Assembly: GCF_014529535.1 (NCBI RefSeq)
Contig: NW_023503616.1
Coordinates: forward strand, 930,001 to 994,000
Reading direction: 5' to 3'
DNA length: 64,000 nt
Source of the DNA: Bradysia coprophila
Taxonomy: Eukaryota; Arthropoda; Insecta; Diptera; Sciaridae
Made by a program: the position numbers and the translations under genes. The notes beneath the pieces were generated by a model that ran no database searches, was not told the DNA's origin, and saw nothing but the letters and a program-made list of their open reading frames with translations. Of the stretch, positions 18,308 to 29,349 are shown one piece after another. The first letter of the stretch is position 1. Each line of letters starts with the position of its first letter.

Positions 18308-20787
18308 ATGAACACCAAAGTGTTTGTGTTTTTCTTGGCCATTGTGGGCTGTACGTTTGCTGGCGAACAGGATGTATTAGACTTAACCGATAATGATTTC
18401 TCGTCACGAATTGCCGATATCGATACAACACTGGTCATGTTTTATGCTCCATGGTAATTATGCGTTCTCGGCAGCAATTATTCAATTGACTTTCAACGTT
18501 ACGAACATCGATCCTAATTCTCAACCGTTTCTTTTTTCTTTTTTCACCAAAATTGTTTTGTTCAACGAACAAACACACAATAGGTGCGGTCATTGCAAGA
18601 GACTAAAACCTGAATATGCTAAGGCCGGTGAATTGCTTCGTGGTTCGGATCCTCAAATTGTTTTAGCTAAAGTTGACTGCACGGAAGGAGGAAAAGATAC
18701 TTGTTCCCAGTTCTCTATTTCGGGTTATCCAACATTGAAGATTTTCAAAAATGGCGAATTCAGTGCGGATTACAATGGACCCAGAGAAGCAGGTTTGTGA
18801 CAATAGCTCATTATATTGCAAGTGAAAAGAAAATGTGTAACACGTGTAACACGCCAGTAATTGCACGACTTTTTCGATTGTACCTGTGACAGTGATTATT
18901 AAAAAGGTTTAATCGACATTATGACACGTAAAAGCTGAGGTTTTGACGAAATTGATTCGGTGATTTTTGTAGGTAGCAAACTATTTCCTTAGTGAAAATT
19001 TAATTCGAGTTTCTCAACATTTCTGCTTTATCTTATCAGAGATAATTTACGGTACTACTATAGCATTATGTACCTGTACCTGTGTGTACTTTCTGTAAAT
19101 AATTACGATCCAGCTAATTGAGAGATTTGTATCGTTTCGTTTATGACTTCAATTAAATGAGCTACTTGCTGCTTGGTTAATGGGGAGAGTTTTAGTGTTG
19201 TTATGTGTCACCTCCCTAGCGTAAACGTTTAATATCGGAAATAGGGTGTGCGTGACAAATGACAATTAACGATGAGCTTCGCAGTTTGCACAATAAACAC
19301 TAAATAAAAGTGCAATATCAATAGTCCATAGCACAGAACAACAACTCGGCCAACACACTACCACACTTCTAATTCCGATAATTGTTTTATTAAAAATTTT
19401 AATTGCAGCTGGTATTGCGAAATTCATGAAAGCACAAACTGGTCCCGCATCGAAGGACTTGCTAACAGTGACCGAAATTGAAGAGTTCTTGAAGGTTCAA
19501 GAGACAACTGTCGTCGGATTTTTCGAAAAGGAAACCGATCTCAAAGCCGTTTTCCTTAAATACGCTGACAAATTCAGAGAGAAGTTGCGTTTCGGTCATT
19601 CCAGTGCCGCTGATGTTCTTAAGAATTACAAGGAGACGTATGTTGAATTTACGAATGAACAGAGTCGACGAATAATAACGAACGGATTTTCTATTACAGC
19701 AATGGCATTGTTTTGTTCCGTGCTCCACAATATCAAAATAAATTTGAACCGAACTCTGTCACCTTTAAGGGCACTTCGTTGGACGAACTAACAACATTCG
19801 TGAAGGAAAATTTGTGAGTGCAGCCAGTTCAACAGTCTTTGATGTGAAACTAAACGTTGACTCTTTTCCGCATTTCAGCCATGGTCTTGTCGGCCACCGT
19901 ACTCGTGATTTGGCTCAAGATTTCAAAAATCCGTTCGTCATTGCTTACTACACGGTTGACTATGCCAAAAATCCAAAGGGTACCAACTACTGGAGAAACC
20001 GTATTCTTAAAGTTGCCAAGGAATACAGTGGAGACTATCGGTTCGCCGTCAGCTCGAAAGACGATTTCCAACACGAATTGAACGAATATGGATACGACTA
20101 CACCGGAGAGAAACCAGTCGTTTTGGCCCGTGATAAGGACAATCAAAAGTTCATCATGACCTCTGAATTCTCGTTAGTATTTGCACAAGGCTAAGGAGTG
20201 TCAGTTTTGATAATTTTTCTATTTCTTTCTCGTCCCTATAGTGTTGAAAATCTGCAACAATTCTTGTCGGATTTGGAAGAAGGAAACCTTGAACCATATT
20301 TGAAATCCGAAGCCCTTCCAGACTCGAACGATGGACCTGTTAAAGTGGCTGTGGCAAAGAATTTCGACGAAATTGTCACCAACAATGGCAAAGACACTTT
20401 GATCGAATTCTATGCTCCATGGTGCGGTCACTGCAAAAAGTGTAAGATTCATCCTTGCACCATATTCTGGGTCATTGCTTACAATTTTTTCTCCTTTAAA
20501 CTTTAGTGACCCCAGTGTTCGAAGAGCTTGGAACCAAAATGCTTGACGAAGACGTCGAAATCGTCAAAGTCGATGCAACTGCCAACGATGTGCCACCACA
20601 ATTTGAAGTACGTGGTTTCCCAACATTGTTCTGGTTGCCGAAAGATTCGAAGAGCAAGCCAGTCAAATATGATGGCGGTCGTGAAGTCGACGATTTTGTT
20701 AAGTATATTTCTGCACATGCGACCAACGAACTGAAGAACTATGATCGCAGCGGTAAAGTTAAGAAGAATGATAAATCTGAACTGTAA
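18308..20787 (+). CDS. ERp60: ERp60, PDIA3-type protein disulfide isomerase
   Basis: Thiol-disulfide oxidoreductase of the ER lumen that folds glycoproteins. Seven exons: 18308-18453, 18584-18792, 19409-19637, 19700-19813, 19879-20172, 20242-20441 and 20507-20787. Phases agree and the product is 490 residues, the same size as fly ERp60. It has an N-terminal signal peptide (about 1-19), thioredoxin domain a with [10 protein letters not shown], two redox-inactive middle domains b and b-prime, domain a-prime with [10 protein letters not shown], and the C-terminal ER retrieval signal KSEL (a working KDEL variant). The first CGHC is split by intron 1 inside the Trp codon. Exon 2 uses the weak donor GTTTGTG. 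An AATAAA site at 21246-21251 follows. Convergent with the small Cys-rich gene downstream. Confidence 0.95.
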
Positions 20788-21245
20788 ATAGATGTAGTCG
20801 AGAAATTGAGTGAGAGAGCGAGTATATGGTCTCAGCAATTGACGTATGTAATTTGTTCATCTAAATTCTTTCTTTTTTTTGTAATAACGCTGCGTGATAC
20901 ATGAATGAGTGAACATAAGTTGTGATTTTTTTAAGAGTCTTGCGCGGTAATTTATCCAACTTTTTTTGATAGCTTGGACTGTCACGTGTAGAACCTTTCA
21001 GCTATAGCGTAGTGTCTAAAAACCTTTCTTTTCGGCGATCAAAATTTGATTTTTGTAATGGTTTCGTACCGTAAATGTTCCCAACCCAAATTTGTTGGGA
21101 AAATTCTTAAATATTTTCTTAGGGAAACTTTTTTTTTCTTTCGGTGAATAATTTTAGCGACAAACACAAAATATTGTTATGTTAAGCGATAATTAAACAA
21201 CTATGATCTGTATCTGTACTTGTGCATTTAAGAAGAAACAGGATT

Positions 21246-21251
21246 AATAAA
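21246..21251 (+). terminator. Poly(A) signal of ERp60
   Basis: AATAAA about 460 bp after the ERp60 stop codon. No stronger candidate was seen in between. Confidence 0.5.
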
Positions 21252-21312
21252 AGATCATTTTTCCACTTACAAAAAAAATGTCTCTTTTTATTGCAATTAC
21301 GTGAGCAATTTC

Positions 21313-21562
21313 CCGAGGGGGAAACCACTATTTATTATTGATGTGATTAACATGATTAACCAGTGATTAACATGATGATGAATTGGTGATTTACCAGCAT
21401 TTGACCGGGGGAATCGTTGCAAAACTACAAATAAACGTGAAATATAGCGGTTAATCAATGTTAATCACCGATTAACCGTTCGGATTCACAAAACTTATGT
21501 TTCTGATTAACAGATTAACTGATTAACCATGTTAATCACAAAATAGTGGTTTCCCCCTCGGT
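21313..21562. repeat. MITE with GATTAAC-rich interior
   Basis: Inverted ends of about 22 bp: CCGAGGGGGAAACCACTATT at the left and its complement AATAGTGGTTTCCCCCTCGG at the right, without visible mismatch in that stretch. The interior holds seven or more GATTAAC/GTTAATC units in both orientations. Such repeats near the ends can be transposase-binding sites. No clear target duplication. Confidence 0.75.
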
Positions 21563-21666
21563 GCTGTCATTCTTATTTAATCCAAAGAACATTAGTGCCA
21601 CTAATTTAGTGGTGGATCTCAACAGATTTTTTTGTACCAATAAACTGTTTACGTGCAAAACAAGCT

Positions 21667-22341
21667 CTAATCATCGCAGTCACAACCGTCACATCCGTCA
21701 CATCCATCGCATCCATCACAATCACCACATCCGTCGCAACAGTCACCGCCGTCATCGCAATCGCAACATGTCGCATCTCCTGAACAGCATCCATCGTCGT
21801 TATTACAGAGAAAACAGCATCTGCGAAGACGTTTCGAAAGTGTTCTTTATATTAAAAGAATCACATTACAATATCTTTCTGTCATTACAATATCACCGAA
21901 TCTTCGACCGAGTCATCCGTCGGATCATTCCAACAACTACAGCACTTATCTTCCATTCTTTTCCGCCGGTTTTCCTCCTCTTCACCTTCATTTTCGTAGT
22001 TTTCCTCATGTTCGCTTGGTGAATCCACAACAGTTCTGCTTAATGGATTGTATTTGGGTGGTTCAGTTATCACTTCTAAGAAAAATATTAATAAACTTTG
22101 AGTCAGTGAGACGTTTCAATTAATATGTTGTTGTGGATCATGTCTAGTCTAGCACCAAGATTGTATCAATCGAAAAAGATTTACACTACAGTAATAACGT
22201 GAACGCGATTATACCGACAAACACACAAATAAGGATAGACGAATGTTCAGACGAATATTTTAAAATTTTCAAAACTCAGTTTTACCACGAAAATCAGGTT
22301 TTTTTTTTACCTAATGGTATTTCACTTTCTTTGGTGGCCAT
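21667..22341 (-). CDS. Small protein with Cys-Asp-Gly repeats, 3 exons
   Basis: Not recognised with certainty. Joining 22341-22311, 22075-21889 and 21820-21667 (all GT-AG, phases 1 and 2 agree) gives 123 residues. The start MATKESEIPL has a good context (GTATGGCC). Residues about 12-50 are polar and end in an acidic run (EGEEEEN) followed by RRKRMEDK. The C-terminal half is extremely Cys-rich: KCCSCW, then CCFLCNNDDGCC, then ATCCDCDDGG, then four DGC units and CDCDD. No signal peptide or membrane segment. The closest idea is the Cys-rich I-mfa/MDFIC domain, which binds transcription factors and other partners. A metal-binding or Zn-storage role is also possible. Convergent with ERp60. Confidence 0.72.
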
Positions 22342-23186
22342 ACCCAACGTTATCTGTTCCGTATTTTCAAAATAATCGCAATTTTATAGCACTGCAAATT
22401 GTTACGGCGTTTATTTTAGTGAAGTTATTCACCTATCGGATGTAATCCACTTGTTCAGCTGCTCAATTATAAAAATGAATTTTAATCAAAAAAGCTATGT
22501 ATACAACAGCTGTGTCACTTCGCACTGTTGAATCAATTTAAAAAAAAAACGGTGTTAGGACGCAACTGTATTTGCGATTTTTACTACCAAAACTTAATTA
22601 AAATTAATTTACTCAATTAGTGAAAAATTATTTGGGCGTCCGAATTCATTAGTGAGACTTTATATTTAGCAAGACACAATATAATAGTGATTGTATTATT
22701 GTTTATCACAACACAAATAAGTATAACACACACAATGAAACGAATGAAATAAATATCACAAACCATTTTGCATGCTAAATGAAGATAAAATTTTATTCTC
22801 TCTGCTCATCTCAAGCGAGTCAACAATCTATATATCGATAATGTGAATCAATATATTTATAAACATTAGGAGCTGGAACCTGTTTGTGCTTACTCCACTC
22901 CATTTGAAATTTCTTCCACTTTAACTTATCGTTACACATGATGCATCACCTAAGAAATAGCCGTATAGTTAATGAGGAGATAATGATAATCATATTATTG
23001 GTTGTAGTTGTGTGCTGTTGGTAGTATCAATGCTAGGTGTGGTGAATGTACTATCTTCAGTATGATATTTTTGGATGTGTAGTAATTTTATTACTATGAG
23101 TAGCAACGGCGAATTTCATTCCGATTTCCATATTATCTACTGACTGTAGTTAATATACAGAATGTTTACAAAATAACACAGGTTCA
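22342..23186. other. Spacer upstream of the Cys-rich gene
   Basis: AT-rich, no gene or clear repeat seen. It should hold the promoter of the Cys-rich gene. Confidence 0.4.
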
Positions 23187-23256
23187 GTCCTGTGGTTTGA
23201 TACGTAGAACGCTTGCTTCATACGCAAGAGGTCTGGGGTTCAAATCTCGTCAGGGC
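23187..23256 (+). pseudogene. tRNA-Met(CAT)-like sequence, degenerate
   Basis: Folds partly as a tRNA: acceptor GTCCTGT with TCAGGGC (six of seven pair, one as G-T), D stem GTTT with GAAC, and a perfect anticodon stem CTTGC/GCAAG around TTCATAC, giving anticodon CAT. The T stem is poor, but the B-box-like GGTTCAAATC is present. There is no CCA and no T-run just after. A tRNA pseudogene or the head of a SINE is more likely than a working tRNA. Confidence 0.45.
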
Positions 23257-23982
23257 GCGTAAAACAAAAATTTTATTTCCAAATTTCAATTTCATTGTCA
23301 AGTAACTTGCAATCGTCATGCATAAAAAATTATTTCAATGTTCGGAACACCACCGAAGCAATACAACATTCAAAATAAAAATTTACAAAATAATTTTGAT
23401 GTGGACATATGAAGTAGATGAATTTTCTGGGGTTCGCTTTCATTTAAATATTGAAATAAATCATCACTTGAATTCAAGCGGCCAAAGTTCGTCGACGGTA
23501 GTCTAAAAGTGCAATTTGTAAAAATGTAACAGAAAACTTCGATTTACAGGCTTCCTCTGTTGCTTCGTAAAGGAGATTTCAGTCTTTCAGCATGGTGAAA
23601 TTTTGATTTTCAGCTGCTATTGCTCCATGAAGAAATTATTGAGAGAAGTAATTTTCACATTGTAAATCTTAGAATTTGTTCCATTACCAATTCCAATGTA
23701 AGTCTTAAGTCCTCACTGTTTCACAAGTCCTTGCTGACGCTGGTGCTGGTTCTCGGAAACTTACTCGTTTATTTAAAATTCGTTCAGCCCCACCGTGAAT
23801 AATTTTCGTGGACTTATTGCGAAATAACTATTGGTTATTTACTCTATGAAGTCAGCAGTCGCAGCAAAGTGATGAAACGTTTATTGTCAATTGATAAGCA
23901 CTCCATTAATTTCCATTAAAACTACCCTATTACCTCTATAATTTGTACAATAACTCTATAACGCCTAAAAATTACGATTTTT
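23257..23982. other. Spacer 3-prime of the glutamine synthetase homologue
   Basis: AT-rich non-coding DNA. Short open frames at 23318-23506 and 23620-23802 have no recognisable content. Confidence 0.4.
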
Positions 23983-25583
23983 TTATTCATCCAGACAAAT
24001 TGTCCTCAACATTATCTCCATAACGGCATAAGGATCGCAATTGGAGCTAGGTCGTCTGTCCTCGAAGAATCCTGAACCAGTGTCAGCAACACTTCTAGGA
24101 ATTCGAACTGATGCTTCGCGGGTGTCGACACCTAATTGATCCAGAATGTTAGTATATCTCGAAAATGTTTTGTATGAAGGGCTACGTTTAAAGCATACCC
24201 GAACTAAATTCACCAATTGGACTTGTACAAAATATTCCTATCAGGCGAAGCGCATTGTCTTTGCCTTGCTGTGGGTCGTATACGGCAATGTGCTTTTCGT
24301 GACGTTTTGATAATTTGCCGATAGCATTTTCAATTTCTCTAAATAAAAAGTGAAAGAAAAAAATCAGATCAAATGCATTTCCCTAGATGCTTCCATGTTG
24401 TTTGAATACGAAGACATATAAGTGAACCGTTAATTGCGTGTACATTGCATACTCACTTTATACCACCCGGCTGTCGCATTGCTTTCGTTGAAACGTCTGT
24501 GAGACAGCCAGATCCATGCCAATCACCAGATACTGGTTTCGGAGCTAAACTGGCCATAATCTAAAACATTTCACATGGTTTAAATCGAAAGCACATACAT
24601 TTTCGCTGAACATACACCGAATTCCTCAGAAAGTCTGTGCAGAATGAATCGCGACATGATCAAATCATCGGCAACGGAAATTCCATCGGATGGTCCAACC
24701 TGGAATTTCCACTGCGACGCCATGCGTTCACCATTCGTCCCATAGATTTTTATTCCGGCATAGAGACAAGCTCTTAAATGAGCTGCTGCTATTTGTCGTC
24801 CGAAAACCTTAAAAAAAATTCTTTAAGAAATCGAGTGCACCATGAAAATAAGTCTACGTACAAAATGGGTTCCAACGCCACAGTAATAGGGCCCTTGCGG
24901 AGAAGGGTATCCCATTACTGGCCAGCCAAATGGTCTTTCATCCATACCGAGCAAGCAATATTCCTGAAAATTTCCAATATATTTAAGGATCAGGATGCAG
25001 TAATTTGGATCACGATAAAATTGTAGATCTGCGTTTTGGACTGATTTACATAACAAATAAATTGTAAATCCGACTTCCAATCACAAATTGATCTTTACCT
25101 GTTCGAATCCGAACCAAGGATCATCTTTCACACACTTTTTAACAATTTCCAAACAAGATTTTCGTTTATTTGATTCGGTCGGTTGATCATTATACTTGTA
25201 ATACGTTTCACACAGCACTAAAATACTACTTCCGCCTAGAAAAGGGTCCTTGTATATGGCTACTGGATGCAGATAAATATCGGAAAACGTTTCATGTTCT
25301 TGGAATGTGGAAGCACCATCATAAGTCCACAGTGGGAGATCTGTTGGAGTAATTTCGTTGATAGAATCCGCGTAAAAAGCATGCGTCAACAGTTCATTTT
25401 ACCAGCAGGACTTTTCGGTACGAATTTGATAATACGAGTTTTGCACCGTAAATGTTCTTTGGTACCATCTATCCAAACGTATGTAGCGTGAATCGTGTCT
25501 TCGGATAGTGGCAATACCATGTACTTGTCCAAGACACCTCTGTCAAGGAAGTTATTAGGTAATGGTTGACTTCCTCTCGGCAT
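23983..25583 (-). CDS. Glutamine synthetase homologue, probably catalytically inactive
   Basis: Seven exons: 25583-25403, 25340-25099, 24963-24862, 24807-24616, 24560-24457, 24338-24199 and 24131-23983. They encode 369 residues, the normal eukaryotic GS length. The fold is clear: [39 protein letters not shown]-type segment, [41 protein letters not shown] makes glutamine from glutamate, ammonia and ATP. Several catalytic positions differ from working enzymes: QWEFQ is QWKFQ (a metal-ligand Glu becomes Lys), NGAGxHTN is HGSGCLTD (substrate His becomes Leu), and the glutamate flap HETS is FCTS (catalytic Glu becomes Cys). The frame and splice sites are intact, so it is not an obvious pseudogene. 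I infer a non-catalytic or repurposed GS. Confidence 0.88.
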
Positions 25584-25739
25584 TATAACACTTTCGATTC
25601 TTTATCTATGGTAGTTGAATTAAGACTGCGACGATTCGATATTCTACAGCCGAATTATAGTGTGACAAACTTTTGGGGTGTTAATAGGCATTTTAATTAA
25701 ATAAACTACAAGGTGTTATCGACGATATTCATAGTTTAC

Positions 25740-25847
25740 CTTTCGCAAATCGGAAGGTGTATCGAGACCGAGTCTATTACTCTTTTTCAACGCATTATTT
25801 TCAATAGATTCATCCAAATCTATTACTTCATTAGCTTTAACATGCAT
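25740..25847 (-). other. Possible short coding exon upstream of the GS homologue
   Basis: An ATG at 25847 opens 36 codons (MHVKANEVIDLDESIENN at the start) that run to a good donor, AAG|GTAAAC. The exon ends in phase 0, but I find no acceptor that would join it in frame to the GS start at 25583. It could be a 5-prime leader exon with a small upstream frame, or part of another transcript. Confidence 0.3.
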
Positions 25848-28067
25848 TTTGCTATGTAAGAGAACTCAAGCTAGAACTCAACTCTGATATCCGTTGTCGT
25901 TGTTGATAACAGATGACATAGTCTAGAAACCCGTAATATGTTAGCGTCATAGATAGAATAAGTGGGTGGAAATTAACCTGCAACTAAGCCTCAGATGGGC
26001 CTGTTGTGCACAGTTACTTAAATTCTTTTAGACTTGTACAGAAACTTAAGGATTTCTGAAGGAGCAATTCAAATTGATTTGCAATTGTATGTTAATATGT
26101 TAGCTTCATACTTTTTAACAGAACATTTCCGATACAACCTGTTCCATCTGCGAATTGAAAATTGACATATTGAAATGAATTCTAACTAGGACTAATTATT
26201 ACGCTAATGAGAATCTATTTTAGTCAAAAAATTAATTAAAGTATTGACACAGACGCTATAATTTATTTATTTGCTGTTAACATCTCTTTTTAGAGTTTAA
26301 AATTTATACTATAAATCCACGACGATTCGTTTAGAATTAGCACCTTTTGTACCAACAATGTTTTCTCAAACAAATATTTCAAATTATTGAAAATTATGTG
26401 CTATTGTATCAGTAGTACTGCTGAAAAGTGGATTATAAAATAAGAATATCACAGAATTGTTGAGTGTTAATTCCGTTCGTCTTGTTGCAATTTGTTGAGA
26501 GTATGCCGAAACATTGCGAATGCGCTGGTTGCGATCTGATCTGCAGAAACATTGGTACATTTGACATCAACATTTTCCCGAAGGTATAAGGAAATTTTTC
26601 CGATCAGGGAATTTACACCTACTTTCTGGCACAGTGGTCTCATATAAACTTACATATCATCACAAGCAGGTAGGACGGATGTAAAATGGGATGAATGGTG
26701 ATTCCTTCCATTGATCTGATGATCCGCTTGACGACATACTGATAATGCCAATAAAGGAACCACGGGACATAGTCATGAATCAAAATTTTATGCAGGTCTT
26801 AGAGATCATCGAAATCTATCGCTAAATATACATGCCGATTCCACTCATTCATGACGAAAACGAATTTGCAGCAAAACACAGCAATACTGCATCGATAATA
26901 GATCTGTACCGACGAATCTGACACAGTGGAACTTCTGGAAATGACCGAAATGAAATTTGGAAGGGTCAAATTTTTCGGTATGAGTCAACAAGGAAAATGG
27001 CAATTCGACAAATACAGCGACAAGATATTCGGATCCTTTCAAAGCTGAGTGTGTACCATACGTGTGCGTCTCCGAATTTCTCAAAACTGGCTTTCTGACT
27101 ATGCTAATTGTACATACTGGAACTGGATAGAACTTATACAAAGCACATAATGCTCCACATACTCAATCAGCAATGTGCACGTTGCATATATGGAGAATCA
27201 GCCCATTGTATAAATCCATTATGGCACGTCAAAATGACGATAAGACGATCCAGCAGTCAACGAACACTGAGAAAATTTCTAGCAGTAAAAAGAAACGTCT
27301 GCGTAGGGAGTAAATGAAAATATTTGAAACGGTGAACAGTGTTCCCTGAACACCCTCTTTCACTACCGTGCTCAAGAAAATTCCAAAATGCAACATTCGA
27401 AAAAGGTAATGAATACTCACACGAAGAGATGAATCAAGGCATAAATAAACATATAATTGGTATTTACAGTTCCGATTGAAACGATCAGTACGTTCGACTC
27501 TCAGTTTCGAGCTAACAAAGCTCCCACACTAATACTCCTTCCCGACATACAATAATTGAGAGTAGAGTAGATTCACAAATATCTTCCGGGTGTTTGGCAA
27601 GAACAAACCCGGTCATCACATCAGCAAACAGGACCATCTTATCGAAAACCATCTTCCTTCAAGGAGAAACGCTATCGGATATTCATTTCGAGCGATGTCG
27701 GATTCAATGTGAGAAAAATGCTGCATTGAAAGCAAACCTAGAATTCGTTTAATAATCAGGAAGACAACGAATCGTCTGGTCGAATCTGCTATCCATACAC
27801 TCAAAATGTAGTATGTCCTTCAGTAAGACATGTATGGCAATATTTTCTCATTAACACTAGGACTTTTTCATAGTCAAAAATGGTTTTTCGGTGATATTAT
27901 TTTGAGTTAACGTACTCACAACTAGAAAATTCGAAGTAGGTAACTTCTAGGTACGAAACACCGACCTATGATTACTAGTCAAAATTTCAATCGTGCCATC
28001 GGGAAGCTATTTTACTTCGCGGTGATTTTTCTTATTTGTTTAAAAAAAAGGACCAACAAGGTTTAAG
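25848..28067. other. Spacer with unresolved, possibly decayed coding fragments
   Basis: No complete gene found. 26503-26583 opens with ATG and reads MPKHCECAGCDL and ends NIFPK before a GTATAAG donor, which resembles the first residues of a THAP zinc finger. Fragments near 26716-26793 and 26910-27050 are open for 25-45 codons but do not join. A copy of TTGATAACAGATGA near 25906 matches the end of the promoter-like repeat described at 54.6-61 kb. Confidence 0.35.
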
Positions 28068-28895
28068 CAGGGCCTATTTTTGAAACTTAGTTCTTAAAGT
28101 TCCGAAAAGTTCCTAAAGTTCTTAAAGTTCCAAAAAGTTCTTAAAGTTCTTAAAATTCTTAAAAGTTCCTAAAAGTTTTCAAATTTTTGCATCAAAATCG
28201 TAAACCCATGCCACAAACCTACAAATTCGTACAAATTATATATTGCCTATATTTCGTACAAATCGTATGAAAAACTTTTAAGAGTCTTATTCGCGAAATC
28301 TTTGACTGGTTTATATGGAGTCAATCTTGATTCCATATAAACCGGTCGAAAATTTCGCGAATTGACTCTTAAGATTAATTTATTATATTTTCTTAATCTG
28401 ATTTACATAAGTCTTAAGATGGCATGTACATCACTCATATTGAGTGGCACAGGCACAAGGATTCAATTATCGATTTGAATTTCAGTTCAGCGTTAGAATT
28501 CGTAAAGAGGCGCAAATCTCTTCTAAGAAAAAGTAAAATGATCACATCATTGCATAGGGAACTTATAATTGACAATATTTTCTTACTTTAACTCGTAGCC
28601 GCCAGTATGTCTCGCAAGAAGTACAAACGCGTCTCGAATTCTACCACTAATTTGAGAACTTTTTAGAACTTTAAGAATTTTTGAGAACTTTAAGAACTTC
28701 AGGAACTTTTCGGAACTTTAAGAACTTTTCCGAACTTCAAAAACTTTTAGGAACTTTAAGAACTAATTTCTCCAAAATTGGTACTGATGACCCAATACTC
28801 AAAAAGTTCTTAAAAAGTTCTCAAAAGTTCAAGAAGTTCCTGAAGTTTCTAAAGTTCTTAAAAGTTCCTCAAAAAGTTCGCAAAAATAGGCCCTG
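28068..28895. mobile_element. Complete non-autonomous hAT-type element, 828 bp
   Basis: Ends are CAGGGCCTATTTTTG and CAAAAATAGGCCCTG, flanked by the 8-bp direct duplication GGTTTAAG at 28060-28067 and 28896-28903. An 8-bp duplication and CAG-starting ends are typical of hAT transposons. Both subterminal zones (28090-28180 and 28650-28880) are arrays of about 10-bp GTTCTTAAA / GAACTTTAA units in opposite orientation. A small frame at 28607-28666 (MSRKKYKRVSNSTTNLRTF) has an STTNLR motif like part of a BED zinc finger, perhaps a transposase remnant. A second fold-back is nested inside. Confidence 0.82.
28274..28374. repeat. Fold-back nested in the hAT-type element
   Basis: Arms of about 48 bp: CTTTTAAGAGTC through GGTTTATATGGAGTCAA on the left, mirrored by TTGATTCCATATAAACC through GACTCTTAAG on the right, with a loop of two or three bases. 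It contains TTCGCGAA. Probably a separate small MITE that landed inside the larger element, or an internal part of it. Confidence 0.65.
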
Positions 28896-29349
28896 GGTTT
28901 AAGTCTATTTTATTGAACACAAATTATTTCAGTAGTCATTACACCCAACGTAATTACGTAATTCTACGTTTCTTCTTCCACATTTCTTAGACTTGTACTC
29001 AGACTTGACTTCTTCTTGCTGGCAAAGACCAAAGTTAAGGCTTTTACGGCTAATTTTCGGAACAAGAAATAAGAAATCTTCTACAAACTCCATGTGGTAA
29101 CAGATTCCACACAACTCCATTCTCGGTAGTCGTAGTTTAGAACATTTAAACAAATATTGTAAAGTGAGGTGGTCCTATTATATGGAGACTTCAATGCTGC
29201 AGGAACGAAATAACGATGGGCAACGTACTAAAAATCAAATTCTTTATTCCATTCAAAGTCAAAGAAAACAATACTCTTTCATCAAAATTTTACAAATCGA
29301 TCCAAATTCGAGTTTTCAAAAAAGAAAAAAAAAATTATTCGCCTCAGCC
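28896..29349. other. Spacer downstream of GLG1
   Basis: No gene supported. A 74-codon minus frame at 28929-29153 has several Cys but no recognisable domain. Confidence 0.4.

Noticed and set aside
21606-21794. 62-residue hydrophobic frame opposite ERp60's 3-prime side
   Set aside because: It is another frame of the Cys-Asp-Gly repeat exon; the DGC frame joins two upstream exons in phase.
28090-28880. GTTCTTAAA/GAACTTTAA arrays considered as heat-shock elements
   Set aside because: The TTC and GAA blocks do not keep the 2-base gaps of nTTCnnGAAn, and the arrays belong to a transposable element.
28929-29153. 74-codon minus frame with several Cys
   Set aside because: No domain, no splice partners, and it lies between a transposon and the GLG1 end.
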